Origin: Ophiosphaerella korrae
Lineage: Eukaryota; Ascomycota; Dothideomycetes; Pleosporales; Phaeosphaeriaceae
DNA length: 64,000 nucleotides
Reading direction: 5' to 3'
Assembly: GCA_028456385.1 (NCBI GenBank)
Contig: JALNQF010000015.1
Span: forward strand, 372,001 to 436,000
The position numbers were made by a program, and so were the translations under genes. Below, piece by piece: positions 32,505 through 44,534 of this stretch. A model generated the notes under the pieces. That model made no database searches, had not been told where the DNA came from, and saw only the letters and a list, made by a program, of their open reading frames with translations. Position 1 is the stretch's first letter. Every line of letters starts with the position of its first letter.

Positions 32505-35500
32505 CTACAAACTCTCCCACCCACCATTGTTGATTTCACCCTCTAACCTTCTTGCCACCAAGCTCTGGATGCCACCCTCTAACCACACCTTCCTCAGCAG
32601 TGCATCATAGCGCTTCTGATTCAAGAATAACTGATGATGCCGGCGCAGAGTCGGATCCACCTCACCGTGTTTATCAAGGTAGGGCGCAACAGCCCAGGCA
32701 CCATGGTCCAAGTTGAGAAAGAGAACCATGCATTTGCGGATGTGAATGAAGAGTCCGATTTGGCCGCCGCATCTGTATGATGTTAGTGTGTTATTTTTGT
32801 TTTATCGAGTATATAAATTTACTTGGCTAGATGTTGGTTGCATCCCCCGCGATGTTTGTCCGTCATGCAGCATACGGCCTGGCTGCACATGATTTCTCCG
32901 CAAAACAAGCAAAGCGCTGGATCGGTCAGTTCTTTGCCGGTGGTTGGGCACCTGCGGCGTATCGCTTCGTCGGTAAGGGCGTCGTAGTTTTTGGGTAGGC
33001 CAATGAGCTCGAAGATTGCCGGGTGGGAGAGTGATATGGTTGGCTTGAGAGGTATATTGCCTGCTTGTACCCACAGCAGGTGCCGGAGCCAGCCACCAAC
33101 GATGGAGCGAGTCGTATATGCGGCTGGCGTTCTACTTGCGAAAGAAGCGAAAACCTCATTGAGCAAGGGTAACTTGAGAAGTGGGGAAAGACGTGCGAGC
33201 TCGGGTTCGTCGATACGCTCAAATGGAATACTGGGTAACTCAACTCCATAACGAACGTGCATAAGTATGGCGGCTTTGCGAACAAATGGTAACGCATAAG
33301 TTGATACCATAGTATAGATGAAGTAGAGGAAGTTGGGGTCCCTAAAGCGAGTAGGGACGGGCATGTTGTCAATATCTAGCGAGGCTGGAGAGTCGCTCAT
33401 TGTACTTATGTTGTAAACGATGCAGACGAAGAAGAGCAGGTTGTTTAGCTGATCTGGGGAAACGAAGCCGTTGTTGACCTTGTCGGCATCGATAAAACGC
33501 TCTGGGTGTTGAAAGTAACCTTGGGAAGACGTAGTTTCTTGCGATTCTAGCACCATGTCGGACGAGAATATGTGTATAACCCGAACAATCTCTGCCAAGT
33601 AGCAAAGGCGCATCACGTGGTGTATATCGAGATTGGAGTCTGAAGCCGCACCGACTGCGCACTCCGAGAGAAAGATAAAAGGATCCTGGCAAATCAGAGG
33701 GGCGATACCCTTCAGATCGAAGCTTAGGGCCTCCGGGTCAAAGATGCCAGGATGACCGACAAATAGCTGGCGGGACTGCCGGCGCTGGCTCTCAGTATAT
33801 TCCTCCATGGTCTTGGTAGGCTCGTTGTTTCGAAGACTACCAACAGCGATATACGAGGATACGGTCTCTGAAAATACGCGCAGATGTGTCAAAGTTTGTG
33901 GCGAAATCTTGTCAATCAATGTGCCCCTAGCGGAATCTAAAAGCACACCACGCTGAGCAATCTCTACAGCTGCAATGGAGTTACCTAGGGCTTGTGCGAG
34001 CGAATCCGTATGTGTCAGATCTTCCACAGCGGCAGATGGGGTATGTGGATAAACAAAATTCGAATGGATACCATTTGCACGGAAAGTGTCTTTTAGTCTT
34101 TGATAGACTTTGACCAGCTCTAACATTGGGAAGTTTGGTAATAAGACCGGGCTGTTTTCGTTAGACAGCACGCCTGGTGTCTGTGATTCATCTTGTGGTA
34201 CGCCCAGAAAAGCCGGAACTGTGAAACGGGGTGGCTGCTGTTGCATAATTGCTTGTGGGGCTGCTAACGCTACCTGAGTCAAATTGAGCAGATCAGGAAG
34301 CCGACTACTAAGAGGTTGAATAAAATCTCGTTCACCGTAATCATAGAGCGCTTTCTGGTTATGAGTGAGATCCACAGGCGCTTTCCCGGAAGACCCTTCC
34401 ATATTTCGGTAAGTTGAGACGAGATGTATCTGGATCCAATCCTCAAATGATACTCTTGTCTCCAATACACCAGGGTGGACGACTTTTTTTGGTTTCCAGA
34501 TAATTGGCAAGAACATATTACCGAGAGCTTTACAGAGGGGACACATGAACTCCTTCAAGTTAGGTCGTTCGGGGTGGTTCCTTGCTATTTGACTAACATG
34601 TCGCCGTTGAGTTGCTTGAAGATAAACCTCAAAACAAGTATAGTGCATAATATGGCCACAGCCAGTAGTAACCGGACCTGATTTGAGATGTATGTGGGGG
34701 AAGCCCCTGCCTAAACCTTGCCTCTCAGTAGTCATACGTTGGCCAGCAGCCGATACTTTCTCGATTATGCGTCGGTTCTTGCCAGATACTCCGAAAGGTC
34801 GGATGTCATCGGCAGATCGATCCAGACTTATGGGAGTCTGTGTCACCTCATCTATCCAATCCTCATCTTGTAGATCAGTCTGCCGTAATATTCTACTCTC
34901 AGAAACGTAGCCAAAGGTACCGTAGAGTCGCTGTTCATCGGTGTCTTCTTGACATAATATGCAAGTACCAGATGGGTACTTTATCGTTTTCTCTTGTTCT
35001 AAGAGTCCGCCGGTTTCGTCTTCCAGATCGCTGAAATCATCCTCACCCCAATCGAAGTCTTGGCTCGCCATAAACTTGCCCTGCTGCTCTTTGAAAGCTG
35101 CCATGACCTTTGCCTGCCTCTCCAAAGCTTGCTTTTTCTTTAGCTCCTTCTCCTGGAGGGCAAAGCTAGATGGTGATGCTGTATCCATCCTATCAGTTGG
35201 CATGTTGAGCGCTACAGCAGCGATGATAAATGAATTCTGTTGACGTTGTTTGAGCCTGTGAAGTATCAGGTTGATCTTGGGCTCACATGCTTTGAAAGCT
35301 TCCTTCTCTTGAAGAGCTCTGAGAATAGAGAGGATGGTTGGATGTTCAGGTATTCCCATGTTGGCATGCTTTGTAAGCACTGACGTGACGAACGAGTCCG
35401 GAGTATCTTGAGACCAGTCATGCTCTTTGCTCTTGTCTTCGAGGACTGCGACAAGTAACAACTGAAGGGCAAATTGGATGTATGCCTCCACACGTGTTGC

Positions 35501-38500
35501 AGGTATATTTGGTGTAATGACTGCAGCTCTCAGTCCATAGCCTAAAAGGTAATATATGATCTGTGTGAAAAGTGGTGTACGCGTAAAAGCCGAAAGATTT
35601 TGAAAGAGTCCGGATGGAATTGGACGAAGTTTCGGCTCGTAGACGATATCACTTGCTTGCTTCCCAGTTTTCTTTGCTGTGTAGTTCTTGTAAATCGTTT
35701 CTGCTTCTTCGCGTTGATTGCGGTTGTATTGATGAAGGTAGGGATCAACCAACTCAAGATATTGATCTTTTAGCTCAAAAGTGCCACTGTCAGACAAACC
35801 CTCTGGAGCCCGGAATCGAGTCATCTCCTCAATGACGGCAGGAAACTCATCCATATTTTGTATCCGGTCAGATAGTCGTAGGGTCATTTCTGAGTGACAG
35901 AGTGGCTTGAAGCAGAGAACATGAGCAATGTCTCTACGCATTGCTGTCAGATGCGACTCATTGTTCTCCTCTAAGGGTACCAATGACGAACGCTCACTGA
36001 GAATGACGATGAGTAGATGCATGAAGTCCTCGACCACGTCAATTGCTTGACTGTCTTCAAAACCATGCTGGCTGGCCTCGTAATTTCCGGTCATCCAGCC
36101 TATTAGGCCATAACGGTCGATCATTGTAGCAAGAAAGACCGATGGGTTACATAAGACCAGCGCAGACTGAAGGAGAAAGACGTCTCGTTGATGTGAGACA
36201 TCCCTCTGTGATACACTCCGGTACTGTGTCATTTGATGTCGAAGTGTAATTCCATTTCTAACCCATATTCCAGCCCTCATTTGTGCTAGCCATGCGCAAA
36301 CCCGGAGTGGAAAATCAAATACTGCAAGAAGATACTCTGGTGGTTCATGCACAGGGATTGAGACACTTGCTGGATTGAAATCTGCCTGAAGCTCATTGTG
36401 GGAATAAAGAAGTAGGTCAAGCATTTGTTCTTGAGGCATACTTCGGGCTTTATCAATCAACCAAGACAGGGTATAGTGAAGCGCGTGATGAAAGCTCATG
36501 GGTTCTTTGGCGACGATGTAGTCAACAATCTTGTATGATGGCCCGAAAAAGGTGGATGGTTCAGCATCAAATTCAAGGACTTCTAGAGTCTTGAACCTTG
36601 TCTCTTCTTTTAGCTCTGTCTGGTCGAAACGCCGTCGCTCCGCGCCTAGAGAGCTGATAATTACCACCTTGGCTGCTGCTCGTATCGCGCGGCGTATATT
36701 GGTAGGATCTTCATCGCGTCTCCACGCAAACGATTCGGCAAAATGTCTACATAGTTTGTTGATCTCTCGAGTGATAAGTGAGGCACTTATCCAGGCTTCA
36801 GACTCAAATTCCAAATGCTCGCCAATAGCGCGAACGTTGGGACATATGCCCTGGTGAAGCTTCACCAGATCCAAGAATTGTAACAAGTATCGGTCTTCTA
36901 CGCGTATCCGTTCTTGGACGAATTCTGAGCCGAGAAGATATTTCATGTCGAGGAAGAAATGATACATGCGTCGGTTTGTGACTGCGCCTTGCTCGAAGGC
37001 CAAAGTCGCTTTTGGGTCTATGCTGGAGGGATAGCCAACTTGACGTGTGGTCAAGAAGGTGTAGAGTATAGCCATTAGATTTGTAAGAAAATTGCCACGC
37101 TCAACAACTTCAGATGTGATGGACGGCGTAGTCAACATCTGAAGGGAGAGGTTGATGATGGAGTGATCTGGCTCGCGATCCGCAATCAGATAAAGTTGTG
37201 CTAGAGCAGTATACACGCCCGCGAAACGTAGGCTTAGAAGACGCTTAAACTGGGGTATCGTGACCACGGTGCTGATGAACACATCCCGTACTCCTACACG
37301 CAATTGTTTCCACATGCGTAAGTCGTACAGGATGAGATGGTCGAGTCTTAACCGCTGCCACAGATCTTCGTGAGCAGGAGTCCCTGGTTTCTTGCCAAAG
37401 CTTTCAGGTTTCTCTAGCCAGTACTTGGGTGGCCGTGATAGCCTCAGTGGCAACGATCTGCTTAACGGAGTCTCTGGCACCTGCATCATCGGCTCAACAT
37501 GACTAAGAGTTGGAGCTCCCATTGGTTCGCTGTCGGACTCTGCAGGTGTAATGCTCTGTTCAGGTTGTCCTCGTTGTGGAGGGGGTGGGGGCGGTGGAGG
37601 AGGATATCCCGCCATGGTCGCCTCGGAAACTTCAAGTGCCTCATCTGCACTTTCATAGACTTCCATTTCGACATCTCCGTCATTGTCCTGAGCGCCGACC
37701 TCGTCAATGTCCATATCATCACCGCCGTCTGCGGCGCCGTCGCCATCGCCATCGCCATCGCCATCGCCATCGCCATCGTCTTCTTCTTCGTCGTCGTCCG
37801 ATGCCGTTGTGTCGTCATTTGTATCGGTGCGTCGCCGGCGAATTCTAACAATCTGAGCATGTCGCCGCATTGGCAGCAGTCCATAGAAGCTATTGACCCC
37901 AGCCTCCTTATCCTCCCATTCGTGGTCATCGAGGCCGTCTTTCCCAATACTCTGGTTGGAAGCTTCGCTGCCAACGCGCCAGGGCTTTAGGAGCTCTTCA
38001 CAGATAGTGTGTCGAAGCACTTGGTTATTGTCACCAACGCTGCAGCCTGCAATATCGGCAATCCACTCGACCAGGGCGCCAGCCATTTGCTCGCGGAAAG
38101 TGTCCCGGGCCGATCGAATGGTGACGGTCAACTTGATTTCTTCGATGATCTTCGCCATGCGCAGGAGCTCTTTCAGATCGGTCCGGTATACGACGGCGCA
38201 GCGGCCGACGTCGTTAACCTCGTTCGCCTTGGCCAGGCCAAAAGCCATCTTCTGCTTGCATGCACGCGCAACCTGGTCGCGGACGTCGTTGACAGTGTGC
38301 TTCTCGTCGTTCCAGAGGACGAGGCAGTATTCCTTGCATTCCTCTGGCTGGTCGCCCGAGTCGTACCACTTGGAGGTAAGGCGCGAGTGCTGCTCGTCCT
38401 GCATGACCGACTCCTCCGACTTGGGCAAGCGCAGCTGCTCTGGGGAGCAGGAGAAGACGTCGATGAGGTAGTCGAGGGTGCGCGCGAGCGTCATGCGTAT

Positions 38501-39046
38501 GGTATCCAGCAGCTCGTCCGGGAGCATCGAGGCCTCGCGCGCCTTGCCAGCGGCCTTGGACTGCGGGCCGGTGTCTGGCGAGTGGATGTTGCAGTGGACT
38601 GGCTGCACCCAGGCCTCGTCGTCGCCGCAGTCGCAGCACCCGGAGTTACCAGGCGACACGCTGACGTAGACCTGGTGGCCGTCGTGGTCCGAGGCATCGA
38701 AGCAGCGCGCGCAAAGCACGCACGTGTCGTCGGCGGTGCATGTCTTGCATCGGTACGTCGCCTCTCCGTTCTTGAAGATGTGGCCGCACGGCTTGCCCCG
38801 CGCGGCGGCCGTGTACTCGGCGCCCTCGATGGCGCCCTGGGAGTCGCGCAGGCTCCACGGCTTCTCTGGGTCGCTCGGCAGGCCGGCGGGGAAGAAGAGG
38901 GGCAGGTAGTCGGCGCGGCCGGCGAGCGAGCGGAAGAGGATCTGGCGCAGCTCTCTGTTGGCCGCCTCGTCGAAGCGGTAGTGGTGGCGCCGGGGCAGGT
39001 CGCGAAAGTGGCGGCAGAGCTCCTGCTCCTGCAGAGAAACGAACAT
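32505..39046 (-). CDS. UBR1: N-end rule E3 ubiquitin ligase UBR1
   Basis: Exons (minus) 39046-32823 and 32772-32505 encode 2163 residues. The 50-nt intron near the 3' end joins CNQHLAK to CGGQIGLF. UBR1 recognises destabilising N-terminal residues and ubiquitinates the protein with an E2. Seen in order: a UBR-type zinc box (about 84-155, CGHIFKNGEATYRCKTC ... CDCGDDEAW), a ClpS-homologous N-domain (EYCLVLWNDEKHTVNDV), an acidic low-complexity loop with (GD)n and poly-Pro, long helical regions, a RING-H2 (about 1355-1480, CILCQED ... CGHIMHYTCFEVY ... CPLC), and a C-terminal cap with Cys-rich CLFCGEIMCSQ. ATG 39046 (MFVSLQEQEL) starts the recognisable protein. An in-frame ATG at 39244 would add 66 low-complexity residues. 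The 5' ~1 kb is much more GC-rich than the rest of the gene. Confidence 0.96.
37742..37777 (-). repeat. (GCCATC)6 coding hexamer repeat in UBR1
   Basis: Six perfect GCCATC units on the plus strand, encoding Gly-Asp repeats in the acidic loop of UBR1. A poly-Pro coding tract lies nearby (about 37577-37605). Confidence 0.95.
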
Positions 39047-39571
39047 GATGCACGCGCGCCAATGTGCCGAGGGCGGGCTGGCGCGGGCGGGTGCACGCAC
39101 GGCGAGGCCGACGACGGTCGGGTGTGTGTGTTGCAGAGGCGGCGTGGGCCGGCCGCTTGTAGCTGTCTGTTGTGTTTGTTTTGCGCCGTGCCTGTCGGTG
39201 GGGTGGGAGGCGTGGTTGCAGTCGAGAGGCACCAAGCATGTCATTGCGCCACTCGGAGGGAGACAGTCACCTCACCTCCCCGCCCCTACCGCCCATGGCG
39301 GCCCGCCCCCGACCAACAAACAGGCGGAGCTGCAAAGGCAACAGAGCAGATGTGGCCGGGAAACACACATGCGTGCCACATGCGTGCCACATGCTGGGCT
39401 TGGCCAAATCACGCTTTTCGCCCATCACGTCCTCGTAGTCGTCGCGGTGATGCATGCTGGATTACACCTCAATGTACAGAGCCTATCTATCTCCCAGCAC
39501 TCGGCCACGCCGCATGTCTGTCCGTCTGCCCCTCCCCTTTCCCTATTCTGCGCTGCTGTGCCGCGGCCGCA

Positions 39572-40009
39572 CTACTCGTCCTCGCCGGCCTGCTCCAAGT
39601 ATCGCTGCTTGATGTCCTTCCATTGACGCTGTCCATTGCATTAGCTGCCGCCCTGCTTCGCGCCGCACAGTCACACGTACGCCCTTGTTGACCGCGTCCC
39701 AAATCTTTTCTGATCCCGAGTCGAAGGCTCTGTTGGTCTGTTTAGCACCCTGGCCCGGCTGTTCGCTTTCTCTGCTGGCTGTGACATACAGTTGGAACCC
39801 AAAGGCAGTGCCGAAGACGGCAAACAACATGGTCGTGTTGCTGCGGAGAACCGCGCTGCAACCCGTGGTCAGTACCGCTGCGCTGGACGGTGCGCTGCCG
39901 CGTGCGCAATGGGGGAGGCGTACTTGTAGACGTTGCCGAGTAACTGCACATGGCTGGCGGTTAGCGCTGCTCGGGTCCACCTGCACTCCAATTGACTTAC
40001 GCCGGGCAT
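39572..40009 (-). CDS. QCR9: Cytochrome bc1 complex subunit 9 (Qcr9)
   Basis: Five coding exons (minus): 40009-40001, 39943-39924, 39855-39790, 39729-39681 and 39628-39572, giving 66 residues; all junctions have GT/AG and are in phase. The spliced protein begins MPG, continues through LLGNVYNAVLRSNTTMLF and FAVFGTAFGFQL, then AFDSGSEKIWDAVNKG and RQWKDIKQRYLE. This is the Qcr9/UQCR10 pattern: a short N-terminus, one membrane helix (about 18-35) and a conserved NKGRQWKDI end. Qcr9 is a small inner-membrane subunit of respiratory complex III. The first coding exon is 9 nt and the second 20 nt, so the gene is invisible to open-frame scans; a 214-codon frame covering the region is an artefact. 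It is divergent from PYM with 283 bp between the ATGs. Confidence 0.93.
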
Positions 40010-40292
40010 TTTGTGTGCTGTGGGACGGGCCGGGGGGGAATCGCAAACGTAAGAGGGAGAGCTGGCGGTGGTTGTCGACGAAGATGGGATCGAACATGTT
40101 GGGCCAGGAGGATTGGCGGCCCGGGTCACGGCGATCACGCCTCTCCTGATTGGCCCATGGCCTGCTCCACCACAAGAGCCCTCCCACCAGGCTGAGGACG
40201 ACGTCGACTAGTCAGTCACCTCGCTGGTCTCGAAACACGCTCCTTGCTGTGCACCTGCCCATTTTCCTGTCTTGATTCTGCCTCACGCTGCC

Positions 40293-40916
40293 ATGCCGAC
40301 AGCAGAGACGCCCTCCGTATCCCGGGCGGGCATCACAACCTCTGCCAGCGGCGAGCGCCATATCCCTTCCTCAGTCCGGGCTGACGGCACCCTCCGCAAG
40401 GAAATCAAGGTTCGCCCCGGCTACCGCCCACCGGAAGATGTCGAGCTCTACAAGAACCGCACCGCCGAGGGCTTTCGCAATAGAGGCAAGGCCGGCGTGC
40501 CAGGCGCCGACGGACTCAAAGCCGACGAAGACCTTAGCAAGCTCAGCCCAGCTGCGAATAAGAACGCCAAGCGCAGAGAGGCGAGGAAGAAGGCCGCTGC
40601 CGCCGCCGCCGCCTCTGACGGAAAGCATGAGGGAGAAAGCGACAAGGCTGCCGAGAGCCAGCCCGTCGATAGCGCCAGGCCGGCCGAAGCCGCTGCAGAG
40701 CCAGAGAAACCCAAGGACCCCGAAGCCGAGAAAGAGAAGGAGGCCAAGAAACTCCTCAAAAAACTGAGGCAGGCTAAAGACCTGAAGGATAAGAAGGAGA
40801 AGGGCGACAAGCTGCTGCCAGAGCAGTTCGAAAAAGTCATCAGGATCAATGAGCTGATCCGTCAACTTGAGACACTCGGTTTCGACGCACAGGGAGAAAA
40901 GAAGCCAGACACATGA
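40293..40916 (+). CDS. PYM/WIBG, partner of Y14 and Mago
   Basis: A single exon encodes 207 residues from ATG 40293; the upstream frame begins with TTG. The N-terminal Mago-binding motif is clear (GERHIPSSVRADGTLRKEIK, then RPGYRPPEDVELYKNR). The middle is Ala/Lys/Glu-rich and charged, with a long Lys-rich helix (KEKEAKKLLKKLRQAKDLKD) and a conserved C-terminal helix (KVIRINELIRQLETLGFD). PYM disassembles the exon junction complex from spliced mRNA in the cytoplasm, linking it to ribosomes. Its presence fits an intron-rich genome that keeps the exon junction complex. The gene is GC-rich, like the neighbouring UBR1 5' end. Confidence 0.92.
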   Translation: MPTAETPSVSRAGITTSASGERHIPSSVRADGTLRKEIKVRPGYRPPEDVELYKNRTAEGFRNRGKAGVPGADGLKADEDLSKLSPAANKNAKRREARKKAAAAAAASDGKHEGESDKAAESQPVDSARPAEAAAEPEKPKDPEAEKEKEAKKLLKKLRQAKDLKDKKEKGDKLLPEQFEKVIRINELIRQLETLGFDAQGEKKPDT

Positions 40917-41703
40917 ATACAACCACGCCCCATCCAATAAGAGATGTATGTTGTAGTCACTGGCAAAACCAACCTTCCATCACGCCAGTAATCAAGTGTC
41001 GAATTGACCGCCGTCACACCATCTGCCACATAGAACAGCAGAAAGCCGTGGAGGGGGTTTTTTTTTTTTTGGCCACACAGGTCTCTCGGATTCCAGGCCA
41101 GTTTGCTAGCTGATGCTTCTTGACAAGGCCATCCGCACTCGAACTGTTGACATGACGGTGCCATTGGCTCTACATAGCACGCCATTAGTATGGCGTATGG
41201 CTAGTTCGGGTTGGGTTGGAGGTGTATGGGTAACATTGCCTGAAAAAAAAAAAAAAAATCACACTACATGCATGCGGTGCATAGCACAATGAGAGCACAA
41301 TCAACAAAAGAACAAAATATCTTTCCATGCTTCACCTGTATTGAAACATTCCGTTTCACACGATGCAGCCAAAGTTACCTTCGCGAACACATCTTTTCTG
41401 TCACCACTCTCCTGGCTTGGCAATCGTCTACCTGAAAGTCAAAGCTGGACCAAAACAATTCTGCAATCTAATAGTGTACAAAAGATAGTTATGGTACATG
41501 TGTGCTGATATCAAACAGCACCCATCAAAGTGCCACAAAAAAACGCCATTTCCGAGACCAATGGGTATAACAAAACGGCATAACAAACACAAGAGGATAC
41601 GGTTCAGACACGTTTTCTGCTTACACATCCTGCCCACCCTTTCATACCTTTCCAAGTGGTATCCATCAGCCTCTTCATTGATGGTTTCCTCAGCTGCTAT
41701 TTC
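40917..41703. other. Intergenic region between convergent PYM and flotillin
   Basis: 3' flanks of both genes. Contains a T homopolymer near 41058-41070 and an A run of about 15 near 41243. No gene is seen. Confidence 0.55.
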
Positions 41704-43352
41704 CTAAGCTGAGCCCATCTCACTTCCATTCCTCAGGTGCAACTTCGATTTTGCTGAATCGTAATTTTCAACACCGTTCATATCGCCGTTCGCTGGCATT
41801 TGTGCCAGCCAGCTAGGTGGCGCCATTCCTGTCTGATCATGAATTGTGCTTAGCAATGGTGGCAGGCTTTGAAATAGATTCCGGATCGGTGCTCCTGGAT
41901 CCGCCACTCCATCACCTTGCGCGCCAGTACTCCAGACATTGATCTTAGGCTGTAAGCCTTTGATGGCATTTGCGTTCGCGTCCGCAAGACGTTCGTAAGT
42001 TCCTTCTTTGAGCATGAGATATTGCATCTGTGACGAAATCAAAGTCAGCGTTTGTTGTGTCGTTGATCTAAACTTGGATGAGCTTACAAGACCCTGTGGG
42101 CCACCAAGGACATTGGCAAGATCGCCATATGCCTTCGCCATTGCCGTCAGACCTTCGGCTTCACGTTGCTGGGTAATAAGCCTTGCTTCGGCGTCTCGTT
42201 CCTGGCGGATAAACTCGGCTTCTGCTTCTCGCTTGGTGACAAGGAAATTGGCTTCCGCTTCCCGCTCCTTGGCTTGAAAGTCGGCTTCTGCGTCGCGAAG
42301 ACGACGATATGCAGCAGCTTCAGCGTCGGCCTGTTCACTGAATTTCTTACCTTCTGCTGCTTTCTCTTGAGCGTACAACTCAGCATCGGCTTTCTGCTGC
42401 GAGGACTCCTTCTCGATCTTTGCCTGTACGACCTTTGTAGCTCGGAGACGCTCAAGTTCCATGAGCGCCCTCTTCTTCTCAACGTCAGTATTGAGCTCCG
42501 CATCCCTTCGTTCAGCCTCGCGCTTAGCATTGATGCGAGCAATGTTCAAATCATTGCCAATCTGGATTTCCTTATTTGTGAGCTTTGCGTCTGCGGCAGC
42601 CTTCTCAGCTTTGCGCTCTGTTTCCAATACTGCGGTCGCGGCATGGATCTTAGCGACTTCTTGCTTCGTCTTGCCTTGTTTTTCAGCTTCTCCGACTTCT
42701 CCACGCATGCGAGCGTCGGCAACGTCAACTTTGGCTTGGTTAAGGGCGCCCTCATGGGCTTTGCGGGACAAGAAAGCAAAGTACTCCGATCCAGGGGTGT
42801 CTTGGAGCTCCTTTACATTGGCATTGTATACACAGAGTCCAAAAGAGTCAAGCTCAGACTGTACCTGTTGGATGACTTTATCCTTGAACACTTTACGCTC
42901 GCGAAACAATTCCTCCATTGTCATTGTTGAGACGATGCTTCGAGTCTCACCCTCGATGATGCCTTTGACAATATCTTGCACGTGATTACGACCTGCGGCT
43001 ACAGCCACAGCTCCCTTGGACGCCGGCGGACGGCCATCAGATTCACCAGTGAGTAAAACAGCGTACTTCCGAAGTGCTTCCATGCTATCTTTAGGACCAA
43101 TGGTAAAGACAGCTGGCAAACTGAACTGGAGCTTCTCAATCGTCATGGCCTGCATCTGCATGCTGAAATCGAATGGCGTGATGCTGATTTTGGTGACCTT
43201 TTGGAAGGGGTATACAAAGGCCTGCATTTGTCAGCATGGTGCATCATACATTTGTTATCAATCAGTACCTTCTTCTTGATCAGAACCTTGTCGATCCCCA
43301 CACCCGTGACTACGAGGTAGGAATTCGGCTCTGCAACATGATACCAAACCAT
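41704..43352 (-). CDS. Flotillin-like protein
   Basis: Exons (minus) 43352-43269, 43221-42088 and 42027-41704 encode 513 residues. The N-terminal PHB/SPFH domain is encoded by exons 1 and 2 (MVWYHVAEPNSYLVVTG, then AFVYPFQKVTKISITPFDF), followed by a long Glu/Ala-rich coiled coil (about 180-370) typical of flotillins, and a C-terminal conserved segment (QYLMLKEGTYERLADANA, LQPKINVW). Flotillins scaffold sterol-rich plasma-membrane microdomains in filamentous fungi. The 60-nt second intron (GTAAGC...ACAG) has no stop and is a multiple of three, so the frame reads through it. Removing it restores GGPQGL-MQYLMLKEG, as in the family. There is no transmembrane segment, as expected for this family. 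Confidence 0.94.
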
Positions 43353-44534
43353 ATTGATATAAAAGTTGAATGACTTTGATGTAGTGTCAGGGTCGGGACT
43401 GTTTTAGTTGAGTGATGTTGAAGAGATAGGTATGAACTTCGACCGTATATGAGCCCCTTTATAGTCTCGGATTGATAAAGATGGTAGATATGTTGGATGT
43501 GTCAATGGAGAGTGACAACTCTTATCACCAGTATGCTCGCCTGGAACCGTAACACTACTTTGATCCCAAGGTAGTAAATAAAGTATTTATGGTAGTATCA
43601 TCAGGCAAATCAGGCAACATCACACAGTGCCTTTATACAACCTCAGTAATTGGGCAGCACCTAATTCATGGTGTGAGTCTTGACCGCAAAGCCCTGAGTA
43701 TGCACCGGTGGCGATTTTGGGCTTAGCGTACGCTCAATGAATGGTTGAGCCACACGCTAAGCCCCACCCACTGGGCTTGAAACGGCTAGGTAAGTTGTTC
43801 TTGGGATACCTAGTCAGCCTTGTTGTCCACAGCCACATTCACTCTAGCTTCGAAATCCGGTCTAAAGCCGAAGCGTAGTCTTCTAGAAGGTCTCATGGTT
43901 TTGTTCAGTAAACTAAAATAGCCAGTCAATGTTGTGTTGCTACTTGTTTCCTGCCCTTTTTGAGGCTGAGGAGTAGCCTGAGCAGCATCATTATCTCATA
44001 AAAGAGCCTAACGACAGGCAGCAGGAGCAACAGCACAACACAGCCCCTACTCGTTCCATCTCACCCACCTAATATTCTACTCATCTTGGCCTCGCACCAT
44101 ATTCCGCTTCAACCTCCGAGCCAAGCCTTCCGGCCCCGCTCTAGGTATCTTGTGGGCCTTAAACCTGGCCCCCCTCATCATTGGGTACCTCTTAAAACAC
44201 GGGTTCTGTGCTCAACCTCAGATTCAAGGTACTGTGATCACGAGACATAATATACGAGCTGAACACGACCTGCGCCATGCAAGGCTGAATCAGGTAGATC
44301 CAAAGTGATGCTTCCATAGCTTGCCTAGATCCGTTGCCACTGAAACTGGAACCATAGCTCTCTAGAGACCGGCTCCGGACATAAAACACTCAGACATATG
44401 ACAAGTCATCACATGCTCAAATCTCATACCAAGGCACACTTCATCGACGACATTAACCATCATCCATCGCGACATATCAGTGTTGTTGTATCTCCTACAG
44501 TCTCCGATATAACAACCCCTGAACCCCATAACCC
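43353..44534. other. Intergenic region with long inverted repeat
   Basis: Shared upstream region of flotillin (minus) and the unknown gene at 44535 (plus). It contains a nested inverted repeat at 43719-43764 and alternating AAGCCC/GGGCTT motifs around it. No gene is seen. Confidence 0.55.
43719..43764. repeat. Nested inverted repeat (46 bp)
   Basis: An outer perfect 11-bp pair, GGGCTTAGCGT (43719-43729) and ACGCTAAGCCC (43754-43764), encloses an inner 6-bp pair, GCTCAA (43732-43737) and TTGAGC (43745-43750). AGCGTACGCT at 43725-43734 is itself a perfect palindrome. Confidence 0.9.

Noticed and set aside
38009..39691. 560-codon plus-strand open frame
   Set aside because: It lies antisense to the UBR1 5' end, which has clear UBR-box coding, and crosses into QCR9. 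It has no domain and results from high GC.
39543..40187. 214-codon minus-strand frame
   Set aside because: It covers QCR9 but translates its introns. Spliced QCR9 explains the conserved parts.
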